Origin: Actinomycetes bacterium
Lineage (GTDB): Bacteria > Actinomycetota > Actinomycetes > Actinomycetales > Microbacteriaceae
Assembly (NCBI GenBank): GCA_023436775.1
Contig: JAEZHW010000019.1
Span: 1 to 32,890 of the forward strand
Length of the DNA stretch: 32,890 bases
Direction: 5' to 3'
In this document: positions 24,239 through 31,747 of the stretch, piece after piece
Layout: each line of letters begins with the position of its first letter
Numbering within the stretch: the stretch's first letter is position 1
Notes under the pieces: model-generated
Seen by the model: the letters and a program-made list of their open reading frames with translations, nothing else
Told to the model about the DNA's origin: nothing
Database searches by the model: none
Position numbers and translations under genes: made by a program

Positions 24239-24269
24239 GGCTGGGCCCGCGGTCACCGCGGGCCCAGCC
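24239..24269 (+). terminator. Perfect 15-bp intercistronic hairpin between binding protein and permease genes
   Basis: Arms 24239-24253 and 24255-24269 are perfectly complementary, with no T-tract after them. This looks like a processing, stabilising or partial-termination element that keeps lipoprotein mRNA above permease mRNA, a common design in ABC importer operons. Confidence 0.8.
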
Positions 24270-24302
24270 CCTACCCCCACCACATCCACCGAGGGACCCA
24301 CC

Positions 24303-25235
24303 GTGACTGACTCCAGCACTCGCCGCCGCCGCGCCAACTGGCGCAAGCGGCTGCAGATCGCAGGCTTCGCTGGACCGGCCTTGATCGTCTACCTCACCTT
24401 CGTGCTGCTGCCAGTGTTCCTGGCCGCGTACTACAGTTTCTTCAACTGGAACGGCCTCGGTCCGATGGACCGGTTCATTGGCTTCGACAACTATGCGCGT
24501 GTGCTCACCGACGCCAAGTTCCACCAGGCGGTCGGCAACACCTTCTTCGTGCTCATCCTGTCGCTGTTGATCCAGGGTCCGCTGGCGATCAGCATCGCCC
24601 TGCTCTTCAACCGCAAGATGTACCTGCGCAGCGCGCTGCGCCTCCTGATCTTCGTGCCCTACGTGCTGAGCGAAATCACCGCCGGTCTGGCATGGAGCCT
24701 GATTCTGCAGCCAGATGGTGCCCTCGCCGGCTACCTGGATGACCTCGGTCTCAGCGATCTCAAGGCCCTCTGGCTCGCGGACACCGATCTGGTCATGTGG
24801 ACCATGTTCGGCATCCTGACTTGGAAGTACCTTGGATTCGCCATCATCCTGATGTTGGCTGGCCTCCAGGGCGTTCCTGAAGAACTCTCCGAGGCCGCTG
24901 CGCTGGACGGAGCGAACTGGTGGCAAGTCCAGCGACACGTCACGCTGCCGCTGCTTGGGCCCACCATCCGTATTTGGGCCTTCTTGTCGATCATCGGATC
25001 CCTGCAGCTGTTTGACATGGTGTGGATCACCACTGGCGGTGGTCCAGCCAATGCCTCGGCGACGATGGCGACCTACATGGTGCAGTTCGGTCTCAACCGC
25101 ACCCAGGTGGGCTTCGGTAGCGCCGTTGCCGTCGTGATCTTTGTTATTTCCCTTGCGGTCGCCTTGCTCTACCAGCGCTTCGCGCTGCGTCGAGACCTTG
25201 CCGGCGCCCTGACCAGCCGGAAGGCAGGTTCCTAG
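24303..25235 (+). CDS. bxlF: ABC sugar importer permease 1 (MalF/BxlF-like)
   Basis: 310 residues with six predicted membrane helices (first at IAGFAGPALIVYLTFVLLPVFL). The cytoplasmic EAA loop, EAAALDGANWWQVQRHVTLP, contacts the ATPase. I chose GTG 24303 because GAGGGA (24291-24296) sits 6 bases upstream and the longer frame from ATG 24222 would translate through the intercistronic hairpin. It forms the heterodimeric channel with the next gene; the two are one base apart. No ATPase gene is present in the operon, so it must use an ATPase encoded elsewhere (MsiK-type in other actinobacteria). Confidence 0.88.
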   Translation: MTDSSTRRRRANWRKRLQIAGFAGPALIVYLTFVLLPVFLAAYYSFFNWNGLGPMDRFIGFDNYARVLTDAKFHQAVGNTFFVLILSLLIQGPLAISIALLFNRKMYLRSALRLLIFVPYVLSEITAGLAWSLILQPDGALAGYLDDLGLSDLKALWLADTDLVMWTMFGILTWKYLGFAIILMLAGLQGVPEELSEAAALDGANWWQVQRHVTLPLLGPTIRIWAFLSIIGSLQLFDMVWITTGGGPANASATMATYMVQFGLNRTQVGFGSAVAVVIFVISLAVALLYQRFALRRDLAGALTSRKAGS

Positions 25236-25236
25236 C

Positions 25237-26136
25237 ATGTCCGCGCTCACTGCGTTGCAAGCAGAACGACAGGACGCCGAGGTTCGCAAGATCCGGCGTC
25301 GGGTGAAGATCGACTGGAGCCAGCCGATCGTCACGCTGATCGCCATGGTGGTCGCTGCCATCAGCGTCGGTCCGGTGCTCTATGTGATCCTTGGCGGTTT
25401 CCGAACCACCGCGCAGATCAACCGGGATGCCGCTGCCCTGCCCGATCCCTGGGTTCTGGACAACTACATTTCCGTCCTGACCTCGGACCGGTTCTGGGGG
25501 CAGTTGCTCTCCAGCGTGATCACTGCTGTGGGCACCACCGCCGGCGTAGTGTTCCTCGGCGTGATGGCAGCCTTCGTCATCGCACGATTCCAGTTCAAGG
25601 GGCGGGGCGCGCTCTACGCCCTCTTCACGGCGGGCCTGTTGTTCCCGCTCACGGTCGCTATCACGCCGCTGACAGTGATGCTGCGCGAGCTCGGGCTGTT
25701 TGGCAACCTCGTCGGCATCATCTTGCCGCAGGTGGCATTCACGCTCGCTACTTCGATCATCATCCTGGTGCCGTTCCTGCGTGCGATCCCCGGTGAGCTC
25801 GAGGATGCCGCCGAAATCGATGGCACTGGCAAGGTGGGTTTCTTCTTCCGGATCCTGCTGCCGCTGGCTAAGCCCGGTCTGATCACCGTTGGCGTGCTCG
25901 CGTTCGTGAGCAGTTGGAATGCCTACCTGCTGCCGCTGATGGTGCTGGGGGCCGGTGGGGCCAAGCCCAACAGCTTCACGCTGCCGCTGGGTGTGCAGTA
26001 CTTCTCGACTGCGTATTCGACGAATACGGCGGCCGTGCTCGCATTCACCTCAATCGCCATGATCCCGGCGCTGGTCTTCTTCACGATGTTGGAACGACAG
26101 ATCGTGGGTGGCCTCACCGGAGCAGTGAAGGGATAA
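25237..26136 (+). CDS. bxlG: ABC sugar importer permease 2 (MalG/BxlG-like)
   Basis: 299 residues with six membrane helices. A first helix after the basic N-terminus (IVTLIAMVVAAISVGPVLYVIL) is followed by ALYALFTAGLLFPLTVAITP and the EAA-type loop ELEDAAEIDGTGKVGFFFRI, the last-third contact site for the ATPase. The start ATG 25237 follows the permease 1 stop by one base, so both are translated from one transcript. It pairs with permease 1 to move the oligosaccharide delivered by the lipoprotein. Confidence 0.9.
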   Translation: MSALTALQAERQDAEVRKIRRRVKIDWSQPIVTLIAMVVAAISVGPVLYVILGGFRTTAQINRDAAALPDPWVLDNYISVLTSDRFWGQLLSSVITAVGTTAGVVFLGVMAAFVIARFQFKGRGALYALFTAGLLFPLTVAITPLTVMLRELGLFGNLVGIILPQVAFTLATSIIILVPFLRAIPGELEDAAEIDGTGKVGFFFRILLPLAKPGLITVGVLAFVSSWNAYLLPLMVLGAGGAKPNSFTLPLGVQYFSTAYSTNTAAVLAFTSIAMIPALVFFTMLERQIVGGLTGAVKG

Positions 26137-26145
26137 GTCCGCATC

Positions 26146-28503
26146 ATGTCGGAACAGTCAACGCACGCTACGAGTGTGCCCGCAGCCGCCCAGGCAGAGT
26201 ACCGGGCCAAAGCGGAAGCCGTCATGGCGAAGCTCTCCTTGGAAGAGAAAATTGCCCAGCTCTACGGTGTCTGGGTGGGGGCCTCCGTCGACGGCGGCGA
26301 GGTCGCCCCGAACCAGAACGAGATGGTGGGCGATGTGGACCTGGAGGCGCTGCTGCCCTTCGGTCTCGGCCAGCTCACCCGTCCCTTCGGCACGCGGCCG
26401 GTCGACCCGGCGATCGGTGCGCTCTCGCTGCTGCGCACGCAGCAGCGCATCCTGAGCGAGAGCCGGCACGGTATCCCTGCCGTCGCGCACGAAGAGTGCT
26501 TGGCCGGCTTCGCAGCCTGGGGTGCGACCGCGTACCCGGTTCCAGTGTCGTGGGGTGCCACCTTCCACCCCGAACTGATCGAGCAAATGGGCCAGCACAT
26601 CGGCCGCGACATGCTCCAGATGGGGATCCACCAGGGGCTCGCCCCAGTGCTGGATGTGACCCGCGACGCACGCTGGGGTCGAGTCGAAGAAACCATCGGT
26701 GAGGACCCGTACCTGATCGGCACGATCGGTGCCGCCTACGTGCGCGGCGTCGAGTCCACCGGCATCATCGCGACCCTGAAGCACCTGGTCGCGTACTCCT
26801 CGTCGAAGGCGGGACGCAACCTGGCACCGGTCTCGATGGGGCGCCGCGAGCTGATGGACGTCATGCTGGTGCCATTCGAGATGGTGCTGCGCGATGGCAA
26901 GCCGCGTTCGGTGATGAACGCCTACAGCGACATTGACGGCATCCCCTCGGCGATGGATGAATGGCTGCTCGTCGAACTGCTGCGCGACACCTGGGGCTTT
27001 GATGGCACCGTGGTCGCCGACTACTTCTCGGTTGCCTTCCTGATGATGCAGCACGGCGTTGCGGCGAACCTGGCCGAGGCGGCGATCCTGTCGCTGCAGG
27101 CGGGCATCGATGTCGAATTGCCGACGGTGCACGCCTTTGGCCAGCCACTGATCGACGCCGTGCGTGACGGCCGGCTCGACGAGGCCGTCATTGACCGCTC
27201 GCTGCTGCGCGTGCTCATCCAGAAGGTCGAGCTCGGCCTACTGGACGAGGATGTCGACCTGGTCCCGCCAGTGTTGCAGGGCAAGGACTTGGACGATTTG
27301 GACGCCCTGCGCGGCACGGTCGACCTCGACCCCGAGGTGAACCGGGAACTGGCCCGCCGCATCGCCGAAGAGGCAGTCGTCCTGGTCAAGAACGAGGGCG
27401 CGCTGCCACTGACATCGAGCGCCAAGATCGCGCTGATCGGCCCGGCCGCCGACAACCCCGAGTCGCTGCTCGGCTGCTACTCCTTCCCGATGCACATCGG
27501 TTCGCAGTTCCCGGACTGGGGCATGGGCATCGAGATCCCGACCCTGCGCGAGTCGCTCGGGCGTGAGTTCGGCGAGGGCCAGGTCAGTTACCTGGCAGGC
27601 ACCTCGATCGATGGCGGCGAAACCGACGAATTCGAGGCGGCGGTCGCGCTCGCTGCGACGTCGGATGTCGCCGTGCTCGCGCTCGGTGACCGCGCCGGCC
27701 TCTTCGGTCGCGGCACCAGCGGCGAAGGTTGCGACGCTGAGCTCCTGGTTCTGCCCGGCGCGCAGCAGCAGTTGCTGGACGCGATTCTTGAGACTGGCAC
27801 CCCCGTCGTGGTGGTGCTCCTGGCTGGTCGCCCCTATTCGCTCGGCTCCGCGCCGCAGCGTGCTGGGGCGATCGTGCAGACCTTCTTCCCTGGCGAAGAA
27901 GGAACGGTGGCGATTGCTGGAGTGCTCTCCGGTCGGCTGAACCCGAGCGGCCGACTGCCGGTGAGCATTCCAGCAACGCCTGGCGCGCAGCCGTCAACCT
28001 ATCTGGCTTCGCGCCTCGCCCGGAAGACTGGCGTGTCCAACATTGACCCGACCGCGGCGTACGCCTTCGGTCACGGTCTGAGCTACACCACCTTCGAGCA
28101 GTCCGACCTGCGTGTCTCCTCCTCCGAGGTCCGCACGGACGGTGCAGTGACCCTGACGCTGACCGTCCGGAACACCGGAACCCGAGCCGGTGCGGAGGTG
28201 GTGCAACTCTATGTTCACGATCCGGTGTCCAGTGTGGTGCAACCGGTGCAGCGACTCATTGGCTTCACGAAGGTGTGGCTTGAGGCTGGTGAGTCGCTGC
28301 AGGTGCAGGTCACGGTGCCGCTGGCATTGTGCTCGTTCACTGGGCGCAGCATGCAACGGATTGTTGAGCCGGGCGAGTTGGTATTTGGCTTTGGCCGTTC
28401 GGCAGCTGACATCCGGCTCACCGCGAGCGTGCAGGTCACCGGGCCCGTGGTGACCCTGGGGATCGACCGCCCGCTCCACCCCATCTGGACCACGCAGGGA
28501 TAG
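26146..28503 (+). CDS. bxlA: Cytoplasmic GH3 beta-glycosidase (probable beta-xylosidase, BxlA-like)
   Basis: 785 residues, no signal peptide. The N-terminal barrel has the GH3 signature with nucleophile Asp292 in VVADYFSV, preceded by KHLVAYSSSKAGRN and SVMNAYSDIDGIP. The second alpha/beta domain carries GEGCDAELLVLPGAQ, and a C-terminal fibronectin III-like domain follows (TLTLTVRNTGTRAGAEVVQLYV). It releases terminal sugars from imported oligosaccharides. The start is ATG 26146, 9 bases after the permease 2 stop, so it belongs to the operon. Substrate (xylose or glucose) cannot be read from sequence; the xylA-xylB neighbours and xylan-type operators favour xylosides. Confidence 0.88.
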   Translation: MSEQSTHATSVPAAAQAEYRAKAEAVMAKLSLEEKIAQLYGVWVGASVDGGEVAPNQNEMVGDVDLEALLPFGLGQLTRPFGTRPVDPAIGALSLLRTQQRILSESRHGIPAVAHEECLAGFAAWGATAYPVPVSWGATFHPELIEQMGQHIGRDMLQMGIHQGLAPVLDVTRDARWGRVEETIGEDPYLIGTIGAAYVRGVESTGIIATLKHLVAYSSSKAGRNLAPVSMGRRELMDVMLVPFEMVLRDGKPRSVMNAYSDIDGIPSAMDEWLLVELLRDTWGFDGTVVADYFSVAFLMMQHGVAANLAEAAILSLQAGIDVELPTVHAFGQPLIDAVRDGRLDEAVIDRSLLRVLIQKVELGLLDEDVDLVPPVLQGKDLDDLDALRGTVDLDPEVNRELARRIAEEAVVLVKNEGALPLTSSAKIALIGPAADNPESLLGCYSFPMHIGSQFPDWGMGIEIPTLRESLGREFGEGQVSYLAGTSIDGGETDEFEAAVALAATSDVAVLALGDRAGLFGRGTSGEGCDAELLVLPGAQQQLLDAILETGTPVVVVLLAGRPYSLGSAPQRAGAIVQTFFPGEEGTVAIAGVLSGRLNPSGRLPVSIPATPGAQPSTYLASRLARKTGVSNIDPTAAYAFGHGLSYTTFEQSDLRVSSSEVRTDGAVTLTLTVRNTGTRAGAEVVQLYVHDPVSSVVQPVQRLIGFTKVWLEAGESLQVQVTVPLALCSFTGRSMQRIVEPGELVFGFGRSAADIRLTASVQVTGPVVTLGIDRPLHPIWTTQG

Positions 28504-28551
28504 CGCAGCACAGACCACGGCTGGACCCGAACAGCCGTCGGGGGAAACGAT

Positions 28552-28588
28552 AATGGGCCTGGAACCGGTGAGGGATTCCGGGCCCATT
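28552..28588. terminator. Terminator hairpin between GH3 and xylB
   Basis: Arms 28552-28564 and 28576-28588 pair over 13 bp (one G-U) around an 11-base loop, 48 bases after the GH3 stop, followed by CTTGT. It lies between convergent genes and could act for both. Confidence 0.75.
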
Positions 28589-28621
28589 CTTGTGCCCTCG
28601 GTGCTGCGCGACACAGCTACG

Positions 28622-28646
28622 GCCCAGCGACGCGGGGGCGCTGGGC
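28622..28646 (-). terminator. Stem-loop just past the xylB stop
   Basis: GCCCAGCG (28622-28629) and CGCTGGGC (28639-28646) pair over 8 bp with a 9-base loop, 18 bases beyond the xylB stop on its strand. No T-tract; possible terminator or 3' stabiliser. Confidence 0.45.
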
Positions 28647-28664
28647 TGTGGTGATGCTGGGGGT

Positions 28665-30137
28665 CTAGCCGAGTTCTGGGTGCGCTGCCTGCACTGCAGC
28701 GCGGTAGGCCTTGCGGATCTGCGGTTGTGTGTTCGGCGCTGGGGTTGCCACAGTGGCCACCTGCCAGCTCGGTCGGGAACCGTGCAGCACCCAGGCGGCC
28801 TGCACGGCGGCGCCGTCGGCGACATATTCCCCGGGGGAGGGGATGACCACGGGCACGTCGAAGACTTGGGCTGCGATCTGTTGCACCGCCTCGTTCTGGG
28901 CAGCGCCACCGATCAGGAGGATGCGCCCGGCGGTGACGCCGAGGCGGCGGACTGCGTCGAGGCCGTCGGCCAGGGCGCAGAGCATGCCCTCGATCGCGGC
29001 CCGAGCGATGTGCGCCGGCCGAGTGTTGGCCAGGGTCAGGCCGTGTAGCGTGGCCTTGGCCTCCGGCAGGTTCGGCGTACGCTCACCCTCGAAGTAGGGC
29101 ACGAGGACGGCACCGTCTGCCCCCGCCGGCGCCTCGAGCGCGAGGGTGCCGAGGGCGGTGTGGTCCACGCCCAGCAGCCGGGTCATCGCGTCGAGCACGC
29201 GGGCCGCGTTCAGTGTGGCCACCAGCGGGAGTGACTGTCCACTGGCGTCCGCGAAGCCGGCAACGGCACCGGTGGTGTCAGCGGTCGGCGAGGAGGTCAC
29301 GGCAAAGACGGTGCCGCTGGTGCCGATCGAGACCACGATGTCGCCGGTGTCGGCGCCGAGGCCGAGGGCGGCACCAGCATTGTCACCAGCGCCGGGTCCC
29401 ACAATCAGGCCAGCGGGGATGCCAGCGGTTGGCTGCGACACGGTGGTGCCCATTGCGTCACCGGGTCCGAGTACTCGCGGCAGGATGACTGCGTCGCTTG
29501 TGCTGCCGGGGGTCGCCTCAATGCCGGGCTTGCCCAGGGCGCGCTCGAAGAGCGCAAGGTCATAGCCACTGGGTCCGAAGTAGCTGGTGCCGGAGGCGTC
29601 GGACCGGTCCGTGGCCAACTGGCTCAGGTCTGGACCGAGCGGGGATTCGTCTGCGGGGCCGTAGCCGCGCAGCCGCCAGCTCAGCCAGTCGTGCGGCAGC
29701 GCGACGGCGGCGACACGCGCAGCGTGCTCCGGCTCGGCGTCGCGCAGCCAGCGCAGTTTCGTCGCGGTGAATGAGGCCACCGGCACGCTGCCCGTGCGCT
29801 GCGCGTATTCGGCGGCGCCCACTTCGGCGATCAGGGCTGACGCAGCGTCGGCCGAGCGGGTGTCATTCCAGAGCAGGGCGTCGCGGATGACCCGGCCGTC
29901 GCGATCGAGCACCACCATGCCGTGCTGCTGGGCAGCGATGGAGATCGCGGCCACGTCCTCGAGGCCGCCGGCGTCGGCGATGGCGGTCTGCAGTGCCGAC
30001 CACCATGCGGCGGGATCGACTGAGGTGCCGTCCGGGTGACTGGCGCGGCCCGAGCGCACGAGCGCGCCGGTGTCCGCGTTCTTGATGACGACCTTGCAAC
30101 TTTGCGTCGAGGAGTCGACGCCTGCGACCAATGCCAT
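28665..30137 (-). CDS. xylB: Xylulokinase
   Basis: 490-residue FGGY kinase that phosphorylates D-xylulose to xylulose 5-phosphate for the pentose phosphate pathway. Seen: phosphate-binding DSSTQS (8-13), the substrate-contact motif QQHGMVVLD (70-78), SDASGTSYF (179-187) and the catalytic base in GAGDNAGAALG (Asp252), followed by VVSIGTSGTVF. The C-terminal half carries RILLIGGAAQNEAVQQIAAQ. Start ATG 30137 (MALVAGVD) has GGAG 6 bases upstream. It lies 75 bases after xylA on the same transcript, with a hairpin in the gap. Confidence 0.93.
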   Translation of the reverse strand: MALVAGVDSSTQSCKVVIKNADTGALVRSGRASHPDGTSVDPAAWWSALQTAIADAGGLEDVAAISIAAQQHGMVVLDRDGRVIRDALLWNDTRSADAASALIAEVGAAEYAQRTGSVPVASFTATKLRWLRDAEPEHAARVAAVALPHDWLSWRLRGYGPADESPLGPDLSQLATDRSDASGTSYFGPSGYDLALFERALGKPGIEATPGSTSDAVILPRVLGPGDAMGTTVSQPTAGIPAGLIVGPGAGDNAGAALGLGADTGDIVVSIGTSGTVFAVTSSPTADTTGAVAGFADASGQSLPLVATLNAARVLDAMTRLLGVDHTALGTLALEAPAGADGAVLVPYFEGERTPNLPEAKATLHGLTLANTRPAHIARAAIEGMLCALADGLDAVRRLGVTAGRILLIGGAAQNEAVQQIAAQVFDVPVVIPSPGEYVADGAAVQAAWVLHGSRPSWQVATVATPAPNTQPQIRKAYRAAVQAAHPELG

Positions 30138-30172
30138 GCTGTGCTCCAGAGTGGGTGTGCGGGATACAGGCA

Positions 30173-30197
30173 GGCCCCGTGCGAATCGCACGGGGCC
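30173..30197 (-). terminator. Perfect 12-bp hairpin between xylA and xylB
   Basis: Arms 30173-30184 and 30186-30197 are exact complements around a single central base (effective loop a few bases). It has no T-tract. Position within the xylA-xylB operon suggests mRNA processing or partial termination so that isomerase is made in excess of kinase. Confidence 0.75.
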
Positions 30198-30212
30198 CTC
30201 ACCGGAGAGTGG

Positions 30213-31403
30213 TTATCGAGCGCCCAACAGGTGCTCGGTGGCCAGTTGCTGCAGGCGAACGTAGCCGCCGCCCTTGCCGCCGAAGTAGGCGCTGGCGTCG
30301 AAGTCCTCGAAGGCGCTGCGGTCGTTCAGCAGGTCGACGTAGGACTCGCCGGCGCCCAGGGTGGGCTGGCTGAGTTCGTTGACCTTGGCGGCCTCCAGGG
30401 CCTCCTTGACCTCGGGGTCATTGCGGAAGGCCTGTGCGCGCTCCTTCAGCAGCAAGTAGGTGCGCATGTTGGCGCGGGCCGACTCCCAGACGCCGTTCTC
30501 GTCTTCGGTGCGGCTCGGCTTGTAGTCGAAGTGGCGCGGGCCGTCGTACGCCGGCCCGCCGTTCGGGCCACCGTTTTCGAGCAGGTCGACCAGGGCGAAG
30601 GCGTTGTGCAGGTCGCCGTGACCGAAGACCAGGTCCTGGTCGTACTTGATGCCGCGCTGGCCGTTGAGGTCGATGTGGTACAGCTTGCCGTGCCACAGGG
30701 CCTGGGCGATGCCGGCGGCGAAGTTGAGACCCGCCATCTGCTCGTGACCGACCTCGGGGTTCAGGCCCACACGCTCCGGGTGCTCCAGCTCGTTGATGAA
30801 GGCGAGGGCGTGGCCAACGGTCGGCAGCAGGATGTCGCCGCGCGGCTCGTTCGGCTTCGGCTCGATGGCGAAGCGGATGTCATAGCCCTTGTCGATCACG
30901 TACTGGGTCAGGAGGTTCAGTCCCTCCTTGTAGCGCTCGAGCGCTGCCTGGATGTTCTTGGCGGCGTCGTACTCGGCGCCCTCGCGGCCACCCCAGAGCA
31001 CGTAGGTGGTGGCGCCGAGTTCGGCGGCCAGGTCGATGTTGCGCAGCACCTTGCGCAGTGCGTAGCGACGTACCTCGCGGTCGTTGTTGGTGAAGCCACC
31101 GTCCTTGAAGACCGGGGCGCTGAAGAGGTTCGTGGTGACCATCGGGATGCGCAGGCCGGTTGCGGCCAGGGCGTCCTTCAGCCGGCCAATCTGCTTCTCG
31201 CGCTCGGCGTCAGACGAGCCGAAGGCGAACAGATCGTCGTCGTGGAAAGTGAGGCCGTAGGCGCCCAGTTCGGTGAGCTTCTCAACGACGTGCACGACGT
31301 CCAGGTTCGGGCGGGTCGGCCCGCCGAAGGGGTCGCCGCCGTTATAGCCGACGGTCCACAGGCCGAAGGTGAACTTGTCTGCAGGCGTGGGAGAGAGGGC
31401 CAT
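30213..31403 (-). CDS. xylA: Xylose isomerase, actinobacterial class I
   Basis: 396-residue isomerase converting D-xylose to D-xylulose with two divalent metals. The conserved residues fall at their textbook numbers: His54 and Asp57 in FHDDD, Glu181 and Lys183 in EPKPNEPRGD. The blocks LWHGKLYHIDLNGQ and HFDYKPSRTED supply further metal ligands. The start ATG 31403 (MALSPTPADKF) is preceded by AGGAG; the longer frame is not family-like. It is the first gene of xylA-xylB and is divergent from the sugar-binding protein gene. Expression is likely repressed without xylose through the operator at 31457-31471. Confidence 0.96.
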   Translation of the reverse strand: MALSPTPADKFTFGLWTVGYNGGDPFGGPTRPNLDVVHVVEKLTELGAYGLTFHDDDLFAFGSSDAEREKQIGRLKDALAATGLRIPMVTTNLFSAPVFKDGGFTNNDREVRRYALRKVLRNIDLAAELGATTYVLWGGREGAEYDAAKNIQAALERYKEGLNLLTQYVIDKGYDIRFAIEPKPNEPRGDILLPTVGHALAFINELEHPERVGLNPEVGHEQMAGLNFAAGIAQALWHGKLYHIDLNGQRGIKYDQDLVFGHGDLHNAFALVDLLENGGPNGGPAYDGPRHFDYKPSRTEDENGVWESARANMRTYLLLKERAQAFRNDPEVKEALEAAKVNELSQPTLGAGESYVDLLNDRSAFEDFDASAYFGGKGGGYVRLQQLATEHLLGAR

Positions 31404-31456
31404 TGAAGCTCCTTTGCTCAGGGACCGACGAGTGGCTGCGAACGCCACAAAGATTA

Positions 31457-31471
31457 GTTGATAACCACAAC
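31457..31471. promoter_or_regulatory. xyl operator 1 (GTTG-N7-CAAC) at the xylA promoter
   Basis: GTTGATAACCACAAC is an inverted repeat of GTTG with 7 bases between. It overlaps the xylA -10 box by three bases and covers the expected start. A near copy at 31562-31576 sits at the same position on the divergent promoter. Confidence 0.7.
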
Positions 31472-31497
31472 ATATAGCCGCACTTGAACCGTGTCAA
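31469..31497 (-). promoter_or_regulatory. xylA-xylB promoter
   Basis: On the minus strand TTGACA (31492-31497) is separated by 17 bases from TATGTT (31469-31474), close to consensus. The predicted leader is about 60 nt. Confidence 0.78.
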
Positions 31498-31533
31498 TTC
31501 CCGGCGGGTTGATTACGACTTGGTCACGGTGAC

Positions 31534-31562
31534 TGGACATGGCGACGCAGCGTTGCTATAAG
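31534..31562 (+). promoter_or_regulatory. Promoter of the ChvE/XylF-like gene
   Basis: TGGACA (31534-31539), a 17-base spacer and TATAAG (31557-31562). The start is predicted near 31569, giving a leader of about 180 nt before ATG 31748. Confidence 0.78.
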
Positions 31563-31576
31563 TTGATTCACCCAAC
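31562..31576. promoter_or_regulatory. xyl operator 2 (GTTG-N7-CAAC) at the xylF-like promoter
   Basis: GTTGATTCACCCAAC shares GTTGAT and CAAC with operator 1 and overlaps the last base of the -10 box and the expected start. A ROK-type XylR is the likely ligand-responsive repressor in this context, but none is encoded in the window. Confidence 0.7.
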
Positions 31577-31579
31577 AAA

Positions 31580-31703
31580 CCGGACTGGCGTGAACCAGCC
31601 GGAAACGGGGGGCACCGCCAACGACGGCGAGAGCCGGAGAAACACAGCACCCCCAAGTGCTGTGTGGCGGGAACGCAGCAGCCCGATGCCACACACGTCG
31701 GGC
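31580..31703 (+). promoter_or_regulatory. Structured 5' leader with four potential stem-loops
   Basis: Successive pairings lie at 31580-31602 (8 bp with a bulged A), 31625-31636 (4 bp, GAGA tetraloop), 31642-31665 (perfect 9 bp, 6-base loop) and 31681-31703 (8 bp with one G-U). None encloses the ribosome binding site at 31735-31740. No known riboswitch was recognised. The gap between xylA and this gene (31404-31747) otherwise holds only the promoters and operators listed. Confidence 0.55.
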
Positions 31704-31747
31704 GCGGCACGATGAAGTTCCGCACCACACGAACAGGAGAGACATCG

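Noticed and set aside
24222..24302. N-terminal extension of permease 1 from ATG 24222
   Set aside because: It would translate through a perfect 15-bp hairpin and has no ribosome binding site; GTG 24303 has GAGGGA at good spacing.
22815..25361. 848-codon minus-strand frame opposite the ABC operon
   Set aside because: The plus strand encodes a lipoprotein and a permease with clear motifs; the antisense product is His/Gln/Arg-rich and unlike any family.
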